Source of the DNA: Thermoplasmata archaeon
Lineage (GTDB): Archaea > Thermoplasmatota > Thermoplasmata > Thermoplasmatales > Thermoplasmataceae
Direction: 5' to 3'
Length of the DNA: 15,713 nt
Assembly (NCBI GenBank): GCA_021835185.1
Contig: JAKBQO010000020.1
Coordinates: 1-15,713, forward strand
Shown: piece after piece, positions 1-7,021 of the stretch
Layout of the letters: every line of letters begins with the position of its first letter
How positions within the stretch are numbered: the stretch's first letter is position 1
Translations under genes and position numbers: made by a program
The notes under the pieces: generated by a model
Databases searched by the model: none
Seen by the model: the letters and a program-made list of their open reading frames with translations, nothing else
Told to the model about the DNA's origin: nothing

Positions 1-699
1 AACTATAATATACCAAAATCCAAAAAAGAAATAAGATTGCAGAGGTCATTGTCAAGGAAAGCTAAATATGCAGAAGGAACTAAAAAACTCAGTAAAAAAC
101 AATCTAAGAATTATTATAAAACTAAAAATAAATTAAACAAAGAACAAACTAAAACAGCAAATAAAAGAAAAGACACTATTAACAAAATAGTCCATTATCT
201 AACATCCAATTATGATATAGTAGTAACACAGAATGACAATATAAGAGGATGGCAGAGGATATTCGGAAAGAAAATAGAAAATACAGGCATAGGTGGAATA
301 ATAGATGCACTTAAACATAAGGCATCAACACTTATATTACTGGATAAATTTATTCCTACCACAAAGGAATGTTCTAATTGCCATAATAAATATAATATAA
401 AATTAGATGAAAGGATATATCAATGTACTAATTGTGGTTTTATTATAGATAGGGATTATAATTCTGCATTGAATATGATTTATTATGGAATAATAAAATT
501 AAATGAATTATTAAAAATTAAAAATAAAAAATTAAATAATTATTTTAAGAAATATAATATAAATTTAAATGTACCTATGGAGCGTAGGGAACTAACGCCC
601 GTGGAGATTATTGCCTCTGGCTTTGAAGGGCTTAATATAAGCCCCTATGTGAAGTTAAGCATGGTCAATGAAGCAGGAAGCCTCTATGCTTTAGCATGA
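1..699 (+). CDS. tnpB: TnpB-family RNA-guided nuclease (IS200/IS605 OrfB), C-terminal part, 5' end outside window
   Basis: The reading frame is open from base 1, so the TTG at 37 is probably internal and the N-terminus, including the first RuvC motif, lies upstream. Visible parts are a Lys-rich helical segment (SLSRKAKYAEGTKKLSKKQ and following), the region where RuvC-II should lie (VVTQNDNIRGWQ, near 220-252), a four-Cys zinc ribbon (Cys codons at 370, 379, 424 and 433) and RuvC-III with its Asp (DRDYNSALN, Asp codon at 454). TnpB proteins are transposon-encoded nucleases guided by an RNA from the element's right end. The usual RuvC-II Glu is not where expected: Gln stands there (229-231). 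The body is much richer in A+T than neighbouring genes, which fits a mobile origin. No tnpA transposase is visible, so autonomy cannot be judged. Family call sure; activity unknown. Confidence 0.9.
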   Translation, partial: NYNIPKSKKEIRLQRSLSRKAKYAEGTKKLSKKQSKNYYKTKNKLNKEQTKTANKRKDTINKIVHYLTSNYDIVVTQNDNIRGWQRIFGKKIENTGIGGIIDALKHKASTLILLDKFIPTTKECSNCHNKYNIKLDERIYQCTNCGFIIDRDYNSALNMIYYGIIKLNELLKIKNKKLNNYFKKYNINLNVPMERRELTPVEIIASGFEGLNISPYVKLSMVNEAGSLYALA

Positions 700-712
700 G
701 GTAGCTCACTTT
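570..712 (+). ncRNA. Candidate omega RNA (guide RNA scaffold) and right end of the IS200/IS605-type element
   Basis: The last ~140 nt of tnpB carry RNA-like structure. A perfect 7-bp stem with a 3-nt loop (GGGCTTA 628-634, TAAGCCC 638-644) is followed by a stem across the stop codon (CCTCTATGC 681-689, TTTA loop, GCATGAGG 694-701, one bulged T). In known TnpB systems the scaffold overlaps the tnpB 3' end and the right transposon end, and the guide is the flanking DNA just beyond it. The element probably ends near 701-712, which would put the guide in roughly 711-732. Both boundaries are inferred from hairpin positions, not from a target-site comparison. Confidence 0.45.
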
Positions 713-739
713 TACCATACATATTATACGGGCATATAT

Positions 740-770
740 TTCATTTTTCCATCTTCTTCTTTCTCCTAGC
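740..770 (+). terminator. Pyrimidine-rich tract after tnpB, possible archaeal terminator
   Basis: A run of T and C with several T clusters lies between tnpB and the oppositely oriented sugar kinase gene. Archaeal termination commonly occurs at T-rich tracts without a hairpin. This one would end rightward transcription from the transposon. Support is compositional only. Confidence 0.3.
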
Positions 771-774
771 CTGG

Positions 775-1764
775 CTAAATATAGTTATTTATTACCCTCG
801 TTCCGCAGTTGTCAAAACGGACGCGGATTACAAAATCAGATTTTAACATCATTTTCCTCTGAAGTGAATCTATGCCATTCTTTTCTCCAATTAAAAGAAT
901 AAAACCTTCAGAACCTCCGCCAAGCAATTTGGCTGATTTTGCCCCATTTTCCTTTGCATAGCTTATTATTTCATCTATGCGCTGGTTTGTTACATTTGCT
1001 CCAAGAGATTTTTTAATATTCCACCCCTCATTAATTATATTGCATACCTCATTTCTATTATGCGCGCTAATGGCTTTACTCATTTCCAGTGCAAGGTGTT
1101 TGATTTTATTCAAATTTTCCATTGTTTGCTCATCACCATGTTCAGATTTAGTTACCTGATCCTGAAGGCTTCTGGAACTTTCCCGCGTATTGCCTGTATA
1201 AACCAGCAATATGGAACTCTGGAGATCTTTCACGAATGGATCCGACAGGTCAAATTTCTGTGTACTATCAACGTTTTCTCGAAATTCCATATACTTTAAA
1301 CCACCAATAGAGATTGCATATGGATCCTGTTTGCCCAGTATAATGTTAAATTTATCCTTTTCAGTAAGATATGATTCTTTTGCCAGTTCATAGGGGTCTA
1401 CATTCCTTTTTTTTATTGCATTTATCATTTTTAATATTCCATTTATGAGTGCAGAACTGGAGCCAAGCCCTGAACCTGGAGGGACATCACTATTCATTAT
1501 TACCCTGCCGGTGTTTATGCCGTTTTCCATGAACATGTCAATAATTTTGTTTTCCATAGTTCTGTTATTTGTTGAAATAAGCGCAGTTCTCAGGAAATCT
1601 CTGGATGAAACCTCAAGCGAGCTACCATCATCCTCATAACGTATCATAATTCCCCGATCTATTGTAGTGTTCAGGACTGCACCACCGTACCTTTCGTAAA
1701 ATGGGCTAATATCTGTGCCTCCTCCTGCAAAACTGATTCTCAAAGGGCTGTAAACCGTTATCAT
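775..1764 (-). CDS. GHMP-family sugar kinase, D-glycero-D-manno-heptose 7-phosphate kinase type
   Basis: From ATG 1764 the protein has 329 residues. It begins with the sugar-kinase signature SPLRISFAGGGTD (residues 6-18), has the ATP loop PPGSGLGSSSA (95-105), a mid-protein ILGKQDPYAISIGG segment, LLVYTGNTRESS, and the C-terminal GHMP motif 3 LLGGGSEGFILL. This pattern matches HddA-like kinases, which phosphorylate heptose 7-phosphate (or related sugars) at C1 on the way to nucleotide-activated sugars. The partner genes of a heptose pathway are not in the window, so the substrate is uncertain; a role in cell-surface glycan synthesis is inference. ATG 1764 is preferred over the upstream GTG 1782 because the family begins right before the SPLR motif and a TATA-like box lies ~26 nt upstream of 1764. 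It is not a mevalonate kinase: that family starts differently. Confidence 0.8.
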   Translation of the reverse strand: MITVYSPLRISFAGGGTDISPFYERYGGAVLNTTIDRGIMIRYEDDGSSLEVSSRDFLRTALISTNNRTMENKIIDMFMENGINTGRVIMNSDVPPGSGLGSSSALINGILKMINAIKKRNVDPYELAKESYLTEKDKFNIILGKQDPYAISIGGLKYMEFRENVDSTQKFDLSDPFVKDLQSSILLVYTGNTRESSRSLQDQVTKSEHGDEQTMENLNKIKHLALEMSKAISAHNRNEVCNIINEGWNIKKSLGANVTNQRIDEIISYAKENGAKSAKLLGGGSEGFILLIGEKNGIDSLQRKMMLKSDFVIRVRFDNCGTRVINNYI

Positions 1765-1786
1765 ATAATTATATATGAACACGTCC

Positions 1787-1795
1787 TATTAAAAT
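1787..1795 (-). promoter_or_regulatory. TATA box of the GHMP kinase gene
   Basis: Read on the minus strand this is TTTTAATA, centred about 26 nt before ATG 1764. That spacing predicts a leaderless transcript starting at or next to the ATG and supports 1764 over the GTG at 1782. Confidence 0.5.
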
Positions 1796-1880
1796 ATTGA
1801 TATTGCCATTATAGTTGACATACAAAGTTAAATATGTACATTGTGTATACGGTACAAAATTAAAAATACTGGTGCAAATA

Positions 1881-2195
1881 ATGATAGATTTCAATATAAA
1901 TTCGGGCAAAATACAAATTCAGGAAAATCTGAAAGATATCCTGAGCAAAAAAATTCTGGTAATGAGGGATAACGAGGAGACTGTATCATGTGATGGCGGG
2001 TTCTGTGAGACAATACATGATATTTCTATAAAGGTAAAAAGGCATTGCAATGAGCCTAAAATGTATTATTTTATCAATGATGATATTGAAATAGCTATGG
2101 ATGAGCACATATTTGACCTGCTTGCCCGGGAAAACATTCTTATAAAAAAAGAAAAATACCTTGTTGTTGAAAGAGTAAAGCATAATCCGGTATAA
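1881..2195 (+). CDS. Small protein of unknown function with a CDGGFC motif
   Basis: I do not recognise this 104-residue protein. It starts at ATG 1881, preceded by a short GGTG (1871-1874) that could pair with the 16S rRNA 3' end; an in-frame TTG at 1815 would add 22 residues but has no such support. There is no signal peptide or membrane segment. The protein is soluble and mixed alpha/beta, with basic and acidic residues interspersed. Three cysteines (CDGGFC at about residues 38-43 and another about 18 residues later) could bind metal or be redox-active, but no known metal-site signature is complete. The C-terminal part (DEHIFDLLARENILI onward) resembles a helix-strand ending. It is followed 101 nt later by the MFS transporter, which has its own promoter, so the two are probably separate units. 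That this is a real gene is likely from its length and amino-acid composition. Confidence 0.6.
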   Translation: MIDFNINSGKIQIQENLKDILSKKILVMRDNEETVSCDGGFCETIHDISIKVKRHCNEPKMYYFINDDIEIAMDEHIFDLLARENILIKKEKYLVVERVKHNPV

Positions 2196-2268
2196 TTCCA
2201 GAAATTATTGCCCGCACATCTGTTTTAATACCAAGGGAATTCCAGTATTATTTTCCAATCAGGTAAGT

Positions 2269-2276
2269 AATTTATA
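2269..2276 (+). promoter_or_regulatory. TATA box of the MFS transporter gene
   Basis: The sequence AATTTATA is centred ~25 nt before ATG 2297. This predicts a leaderless mRNA and favours ATG 2297 over the in-frame GTG at 2282, which would then lie upstream of the transcript start. Confidence 0.55.
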
Positions 2277-2296
2277 GGTTTGTGGCATGTCCAGAA

Positions 2297-3691
2297 ATGG
2301 ATCACAGGTATGGAATTCTGACGGTGACCACACTGAGTACATTGATGGCCGCTATAGATTCTACTATCGTATATCTTGCCCTCCCGGCCATGGGGCAAAC
2401 ATTCCACTCCGGGATATCATACCTGACACTTGTAGTGGCTGCATATATAATTTCAACAACGGTTATGCTGGTACCTGCAATAGAGATCACAAAGAGGATC
2501 GGCAACAGGAATTTCTATATAATCGGTTTTTCTATATTTACCGTTTCTTCACTTATTATTGCAGTGTCATTGAATATTGCAATGGTTATAATTTTCAGGT
2601 TTGTGGAAGGCATTGGGGCCGGAATAATGACATCTTCAGATATACCAATAATCCTAGGAGCTTTCAGGAAAGGCGAAAGGGGCAAAGCCATAGGGTTGAA
2701 TTCTATTGCATGGTCTATAGGAACTCTTATCGGCCCTGTTCTTGGAGGATTCCTTGTTGCAATTAACTGGAGATATATTTTTCTCATAAATGTCCCAATA
2801 GGCATAGGCACAATGTTTGCCGGTTATAAAATAATAAAGAAAGATAAAGTAGATAAATTGCCAATCAAATACAAATCTACAATTTCAATGGCATTGTTTT
2901 TAATACCGTTAATTATGGGAATCGCACTGATAAATGAATACTATCTGCTTATTGCCCTTATTATCCTGCCAGTATTTATATATGTTCAGATAAAGCAACC
3001 TGTAATAGACAGAAAATTGCTGGGAAATATAAGGTTCTCCCTGATAACCCTTGCATCTTTCCTGGAATCTTTTGTCTTTTTCTCTGTATTATTCGCTCTG
3101 AGCCTTTATTTCCAGAGTGATCTGGGATTAAGCAGCATAGATACCGGGCTTATAATATTTACATATCCGGTAGCTTCTATAGTTTCAAGCCCCATAGGAG
3201 GGATATTATACGACCGGTATAGACATCCCGAGACAATTATGGCAATAGGGACAATACTTGAATGTGTGCCTGTACTTATAATTGGAATTTATCTAAAATA
3301 TATACCTGAACTACTGCTTATAGCAGGATTTGGCGGTTCATTTTTCTGGTCTCCTTCCACAACAATGATAACGGATGCCCTTGGAGAGAAATTCCGTGTC
3401 CAGGCGAACAATGCAATGTTCATATTGAGAAACATTGGAATTATTACTGCAATTTCAATTTTGCCACTGTTTATTCTTCACTTTTCAAGAATCAATGTTA
3501 GCATTGGTGAAATATTTGTATCAAAAGCCAGGATAGATATTTCAGCCGGCATCGGCGCATATCTTGTTTTTACCGCAATAATCTCCCTATCATCACTGAT
3601 TTTTATATTTGTATATCATCGCAGGGCAAGGAGCAGCAATACTATGGATACAGCAGGTGTTGTAGACCTGCAACATCGAACTATTAAATAA
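2297..3691 (+). CDS. MFS transporter, DHA2 (14-TM, EmrB/QacA-like) drug:proton antiporter family
   Basis: The product has 464 residues from ATG 2297 and is almost entirely hydrophobic helices, consistent with about 14 membrane segments in the cytoplasmic membrane. The first helix carries the DHA2 signature IDSTIVYLALP; the antiporter motif C form GPVLGGFL is followed by WRYIFLINVPIGI, both typical of EmrB/QacA exporters. Known members export hydrophobic or cationic compounds in exchange for protons; in an acidophile the inward proton gradient is very large. The substrate cannot be told from sequence. The short basic C-terminal tail is probably cytoplasmic. A P450 gene lies downstream beyond a tRNA, but each has its own promoter, so a shared detoxification role is only a suggestion. 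Confidence 0.88.
   Translation: MDHRYGILTVTTLSTLMAAIDSTIVYLALPAMGQTFHSGISYLTLVVAAYIISTTVMLVPAIEITKRIGNRNFYIIGFSIFTVSSLIIAVSLNIAMVIIFRFVEGIGAGIMTSSDIPIILGAFRKGERGKAIGLNSIAWSIGTLIGPVLGGFLVAINWRYIFLINVPIGIGTMFAGYKIIKKDKVDKLPIKYKSTISMALFLIPLIMGIALINEYYLLIALIILPVFIYVQIKQPVIDRKLLGNIRFSLITLASFLESFVFFSVLFALSLYFQSDLGLSSIDTGLIIFTYPVASIVSSPIGGILYDRYRHPETIMAIGTILECVPVLIIGIYLKYIPELLLIAGFGGSFFWSPSTTMITDALGEKFRVQANNAMFILRNIGIITAISILPLFILHFSRINVSIGEIFVSKARIDISAGIGAYLVFTAIISLSSLIFIFVYHRRARSSNTMDTAGVVDLQHRTIK
3684..3690 (+). promoter_or_regulatory. TATA-like box for tRNA-Arg, overlapping the MFS stop codon
   Basis: TTAAATA lies ~25 nt before the first base of the tRNA and overlaps the TAA of the transporter gene. 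The spacing fits an archaeal tRNA promoter. Confidence 0.45.
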
Positions 3692-3711
3692 CAAATTAGC
3701 AATATACATAA

Positions 3712-3785
3712 GGATCCGTGGGGTAGTTAGGATATCCTGCTGGCCTTCGAAGCCGATGACCCGGGTTCAAATCCCGGCGGGTCCG
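3712..3785 (+). tRNA. tRNA-Arg, anticodon UCG
   Basis: The sequence folds as a standard cloverleaf. The acceptor stem is GGATCCG with CGGGTCC (one T-G pair). The D arm has A14, G15, G18, G19, A20 and A21. The anticodon loop CTTCGAA has TCG at 3747-3749, the variable loop has four bases, and the T arm is CCGGG-TTCAAAT-CCCGG. Base 73 is G and CCA is not encoded. A20 and C35 agree with arginine identity and decode CGA-type codons. The D-stem closing 13-22 pair and the 27-43 pair (C-A) are mismatched, which is mildly unusual. Shifting the anticodon by one base to TTC (Glu) breaks the stem and removes U33, so Arg is preferred. Confidence 0.92.
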
Positions 3786-3860
3786 TCTTTTATATTTCCA
3801 TGGAATCATGGATGCAATAAACAGTACTAACCTTTTGTTTATTCTACCCATTTGAAAATC

Positions 3861-3868
3861 TTATAATA
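3861..3868 (+). promoter_or_regulatory. TATA box of the P450 gene
   Basis: TTATAATA is centred ~25 nt before ATG 3889, predicting a leaderless transcript. The overlapping ATG at 3882 is out of frame and closes after five codons. Confidence 0.55.
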
Positions 3869-3888
3869 GAATTAGATTATTATGAAAT

Positions 3889-4998
3889 ATGGAACATGAC
3901 GTATTCCAGTATTACAGGAAAATGAGAAAGGAAAGCCCTGTGCATTTCAATCACAATACCGGTTCATGGGATGTATTTGATTATAAATCAGTTTATTTTG
4001 TTTTAATGAACCCTGACACATACTCATCAGATCCATCATATGCCGGAAATATCCCGGAAAACAGGCAGGGCCCCGGGGCAAGTTTTATTACAATGGACAA
4101 CCCTGACCATAAAGAACTCCGCAATGTAACGGTACCCTATTTCCTTACATCTAAAATAACTGGATACCGGGATATGATAGAATCTACATCAAGGAAGCTT
4201 ATGGCAGGCATTAACAAAGATTCAGACTTCATCAGGGACTACGCAGTTATGTTGCCGGTAACGGTAATCTCAGAATTGCTCGGAGTTCCTGAGAACGATC
4301 GCAGCAAATTCAAGGAATGGTCGGATTATATAATTGGAAATCGTTCAGATGCGGGATTCCAAGAACTGAACAGGTACATGTATTCTACAATGGCAGAAAT
4401 TTTCAAAACTAACACTGAAGACAATATTATTTCTACAATCAATAAAGGGTTATACCACTCAGAGCCCCTATCAATTAACCAGAAAATAGGATATGTTATG
4501 CTGCTTGTAATAGGGGGAAATGAAACAACAACGAATTTAATAGGGAATATGGTTAAGGTTCTCTCTGAACATCCTGAAATTGCAGATAAGTTGAGGCAAG
4601 AACCGGAACTTAAAAAGGGATTCATTGAAGAAACACTGAGGTATTATTCACCTATTCAATTCCTCCCGCATAGATTTGCTGCACGGGATTCTGTTCTCAA
4701 TGGACAGGAAATTAAAAAAGGCCAGAGGCTATCCATATGGCTGGGATCAGCAAACCGTGACGGAACGAAATTTGAAGACCCCGATACCTTTAACATGGAA
4801 AGGCAGAAAAATGACCATCTTGCTTTTGGTATGGGAATACACATGTGCCTGGGTTCGCCACTCGCCCGCCTGGAAGCAGAAATTGCCCTTAATGATATTC
4901 TCAATAAATTCAAGAATGTAAAGATCAATGCAGAAAAAACTGCCATGTTGAAAAATCCTATGGTTTACGGATTCAGCACCATGCAACTGGATGATTAA
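3889..4998 (+). CDS. Cytochrome P450 (short archaeal type, CYP231/CYP119-like)
   Basis: The 369-residue product contains all core P450 marks: the I-helix oxygen-activation segment GGNETTTN (residues 209-216, with acid-threonine pair E212-T213), the K-helix ExxR (E248 to R251), and the heme loop FGMGIHMCLGSPLARLE with axial ligand Cys320. P450s are heme-thiolate monooxygenases that insert one oxygen atom from O2 using electrons from a ferredoxin or similar partner. No membrane anchor is present, so it is soluble and cytoplasmic. The length (about 370, against about 400 or more in most bacterial P450s) matches compact thermoacidophile P450s such as CYP119 and the Picrophilus CYP231. The subfamily is a guess from memory of these proteins. 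No ferredoxin or reductase gene lies nearby, so redox partner and substrate are unknown. Confidence 0.95.
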   Translation: MEHDVFQYYRKMRKESPVHFNHNTGSWDVFDYKSVYFVLMNPDTYSSDPSYAGNIPENRQGPGASFITMDNPDHKELRNVTVPYFLTSKITGYRDMIESTSRKLMAGINKDSDFIRDYAVMLPVTVISELLGVPENDRSKFKEWSDYIIGNRSDAGFQELNRYMYSTMAEIFKTNTEDNIISTINKGLYHSEPLSINQKIGYVMLLVIGGNETTTNLIGNMVKVLSEHPEIADKLRQEPELKKGFIEETLRYYSPIQFLPHRFAARDSVLNGQEIKKGQRLSIWLGSANRDGTKFEDPDTFNMERQKNDHLAFGMGIHMCLGSPLARLEAEIALNDILNKFKNVKINAEKTAMLKNPMVYGFSTMQLDD

Positions 4999-5028
4999 TC
5001 TATTCATTATCCATTATTTTTTCCAAAG

Positions 5029-5038
5029 TTATATATAA
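5029..5038 (+). promoter_or_regulatory. TATA box of sfsA
   Basis: TTATATATAA is centred ~25 nt before ATG 5058, right after the P450 gene. It gives sfsA its own leaderless transcript despite the short 59-nt gap. Confidence 0.6.
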
Positions 5039-5057
5039 AAATTGAAAATAAAGTTTA

Positions 5058-5738
5058 ATGTATCCATTTATAGAGAGGGAACCGGGATATGTTGTTGCAA
5101 AATTTCCGGACCTTATTGAAGCAAAAGTTGTCTCCCGTCCAAATAGATTCATGGTAAAAGCAATGGTAGACGATAAGGAAGTGGATGTTCATATACACGA
5201 TCCAGGAAGGCTTGAAGAACTTATATTTCCCGGGAATTCAATACTGATAAGGGAAACTAATGGTACAAAAACACATTATTCTGTAACTTTTTGCAAAAAT
5301 GGTGATATCTGGACATTTAACGATTCTAGATACCATTCCGGTATAGCCTCTATGTTTATCCAGGAAGGGTGGCAGAGGGAGGTTAAAGTGGGAAACAGCA
5401 GATTGGATTTCAGGCTTAACAATGCATACATAGAAGTAAAGTCTGCAACACTTGTAGAAAATGGGATTGCCAGATTTCCCGATGCACCCACCCTGAGGGG
5501 AAAAAAGCATCTTGAAACCCTTATGGATCTTATAGCCTCGGGTTATGAATCATTTGTTTTATTTCTCATTTTCAATGAGGATGCTAAATGTTTTCTTCCA
5601 AATACTGCCAGGGACCCTGAATTTTCACATGCATATTATTCAGCTCTGGAACACGGGGTAAAATTCCAGTACCTTGTATTTTCCTCACGTGGTGGTGAAA
5701 TTGTTTTAAAAGATTCAATATCCATGTGCAATCCCTGA
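5058..5738 (+). CDS. sfsA: SfsA-family DNA-binding protein / predicted nuclease
   Basis: The 226-residue product is full length for SfsA. Diagnostic stretches are RPNRFMVKAMVDDKEVDVHI, HDPGRLEELIFPGN, SRLDFRLNNAYIEVKSATL and FPDAPTLRGKKHLETL. The N-terminal part is OB-like and the C-terminal part resembles a PD-(D/E)XK nuclease core, with the Asp of LDF and the E-x-K of YIEVKSATL as candidate catalytic residues. E. coli SfsA was named for stimulating sugar fermentation and binds DNA, but its actual role in archaea is not established. It is soluble and cytoplasmic. It lies between a P450 and an M20 peptidase gene, each with its own TATA box, so context says little about its job. Family assignment is firm; function is not. 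Confidence 0.93.
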   Translation: MYPFIEREPGYVVAKFPDLIEAKVVSRPNRFMVKAMVDDKEVDVHIHDPGRLEELIFPGNSILIRETNGTKTHYSVTFCKNGDIWTFNDSRYHSGIASMFIQEGWQREVKVGNSRLDFRLNNAYIEVKSATLVENGIARFPDAPTLRGKKHLETLMDLIASGYESFVLFLIFNEDAKCFLPNTARDPEFSHAYYSALEHGVKFQYLVFSSRGGEIVLKDSISMCNP

Positions 5739-5744
5739 AAAACT

Positions 5745-5752
5745 CTTATATC
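5745..5752 (+). promoter_or_regulatory. TATA box of the M20 peptidase gene
   Basis: CTTATATC is centred ~25 nt before ATG 5773, in the 34-nt gap after sfsA. It predicts a separate leaderless transcript. Confidence 0.55.
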
Positions 5753-5772
5753 ATTCAAATGTATAACAAGGC

Positions 5773-6966
5773 ATGGAACTGGTTAAAGCATCAGATAGGG
5801 AATTTATAGTTGCAGTTGCACAGAGACTATTAGCCATTACATCTATTTCACCACAATCCGGTGGAGAAGGAGAGCTTAAAAAATCTCTGGAATTAAAAAA
5901 AATCCTGAACGAACTTGGCTATGACAGTTATAACGAGTATAATACCACGGACAATACCGGGACAATAAGGCCGAATATTGTATTAAAATTAGGGAGTTCC
6001 AGTAAAACCTTATGGGTCATATGCCATATGGACACTGTTCCTGTGGGGGATATATCACTCTGGAAGCATGAGCCTTTTAAGGCTACCATAGAAGGAGATA
6101 GAATTTATGGCAGGGGGTCAGAAGATAATGGTCAATCAATATTTACTGTGCTTCTTTTGCTCAAGCATATTAAAAGAGAGCAAATGAAAATGAACCTTAA
6201 CGTAGCATTCGTATCGGATGAGGAAACAGGAAATGATTACGGAATTAAATACCTTATCTCGAAAGGCATATTCGCTAAAGATGATCTTATTATCGTTCCT
6301 GACGCAGGAACAGAGGGCGGCTTTATTATAGAAACAGCAGAGAAATCCACCATGCAGTTAAAGTTTGAAATAAATGGCATTCAGGGCCATGCCAGCATGC
6401 CTGAAAATTCATTGAATGCCTTCCGTGTAGCGTGCAAATTCATAGACCTGATGGATTTCAACCTGCATGATCAGTTCGGGAAGACAAATAAATTGTTCGT
6501 GCCGCCATATTCCACATTTGAACCAACAAAGCACGAACAGAATATTGAAAACATTAACACTATACCGGGCAGGGATGTTTTTTACTGGGATTTTAGAATA
6601 CTTCCCCAGTATCCTGCAGACGAAATATTAAAAAGCATAGATGGTCTCATAGAGAAATTTTCCAAAACATCCGGTGCCAAAATTAAATACACTGTTATTG
6701 ACAGGGTTGATGCACCGGATCCAACACCTGATGGTGCTGAGATAGTAGTATTGTTAAAAAAGGCAATAAAATCTGTTATCGGGAAAGATGCCTTTACGGT
6801 AGGAATTGGTGGTGAGACATTTGCATCTTTTTTAAGGGGAAAGGGGTTTTCTGTTGCCGTATGGTCAACCACCGTAATTGAGAGTGCGCACATGCCGGAT
6901 GAATACTGCCTTATACCACATATATTGCAGGATATTGAGGTCTACAAATATATTCTTTATAATTAA
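5773..6966 (+). CDS. M20-family zinc metallopeptidase (ArgE/DapE/carboxypeptidase-like)
   Basis: The 397-residue protein has the two-domain M20 pattern. The di-zinc site residues are visible: H85 and D87 (CHMDTVP), D118 (GRGSEDN), E149/E150 (SDEETGNDYG), D176 (VPDAGTEGG) and a C-terminal His373 (ESAHMPDEY). The middle segment after ~190 (FEINGIQGHASMPENSLNA) begins the dimerisation lid domain, where GxxGHAS is typical. Members hydrolyse N-acyl amino acids or short peptides; examples are succinyl-diaminopimelate desuccinylase, acetylornithine deacetylase and peptidases. Archaea of this group lack a diaminopimelate-based wall, so a peptidase or lysine/arginine-pathway role is more plausible than cell-wall DapE, but substrate cannot be read from sequence. 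There is no signal peptide, so it is cytoplasmic. It converges on the threonine synthase gene downstream. Confidence 0.88.
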   Translation: MELVKASDREFIVAVAQRLLAITSISPQSGGEGELKKSLELKKILNELGYDSYNEYNTTDNTGTIRPNIVLKLGSSSKTLWVICHMDTVPVGDISLWKHEPFKATIEGDRIYGRGSEDNGQSIFTVLLLLKHIKREQMKMNLNVAFVSDEETGNDYGIKYLISKGIFAKDDLIIVPDAGTEGGFIIETAEKSTMQLKFEINGIQGHASMPENSLNAFRVACKFIDLMDFNLHDQFGKTNKLFVPPYSTFEPTKHEQNIENINTIPGRDVFYWDFRILPQYPADEILKSIDGLIEKFSKTSGAKIKYTVIDRVDAPDPTPDGAEIVVLLKKAIKSVIGKDAFTVGIGGETFASFLRGKGFSVAVWSTTVIESAHMPDEYCLIPHILQDIEVYKYILYN

Positions 6967-6970
6967 TAAG

Positions 6971-7021
6971 TTATTTTTTTAATTCCATCATGAAAATATA
7001 GTTAATAGATTTTAACTTTTT
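6971..7021 (+). terminator. T-rich termination region between convergent genes
   Basis: A seven-T run (6974-6980) follows the M20 stop codon. Further on is a small inverted repeat (GTTAA 7001-7005, TTAAC 7012-7016) followed by five T. Either could stop rightward transcription before it enters threonine synthase on the other strand. Confidence 0.4.

Noticed and set aside
37..699. TTG 37 as the true start of tnpB
   Set aside because: The frame stays open to base 1 with TnpB-like residues (KSKKEIRLQRSLSRK), so the gene begins outside the window.
775..1764. Mevalonate kinase or galactokinase
   Set aside because: The N-terminal SPLRISFAGGGTD and central GKQDPYAISIGG segments are of the heptose-7-phosphate kinase type; the galactokinase signature is absent.
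2287..2766. 159-codon open frame overlapping the MFS gene in another frame
   Set aside because: It lies inside a clear transporter gene and its translation is a low-complexity mix without family resemblance.
3712..3785. Reading the tRNA as tRNA-Glu (anticodon TTC)
   Set aside because: This frame loses the universal U33 and creates a mismatch closing the anticodon loop; the TCG reading keeps the loop CTTCGAA and the A20 arginine feature.
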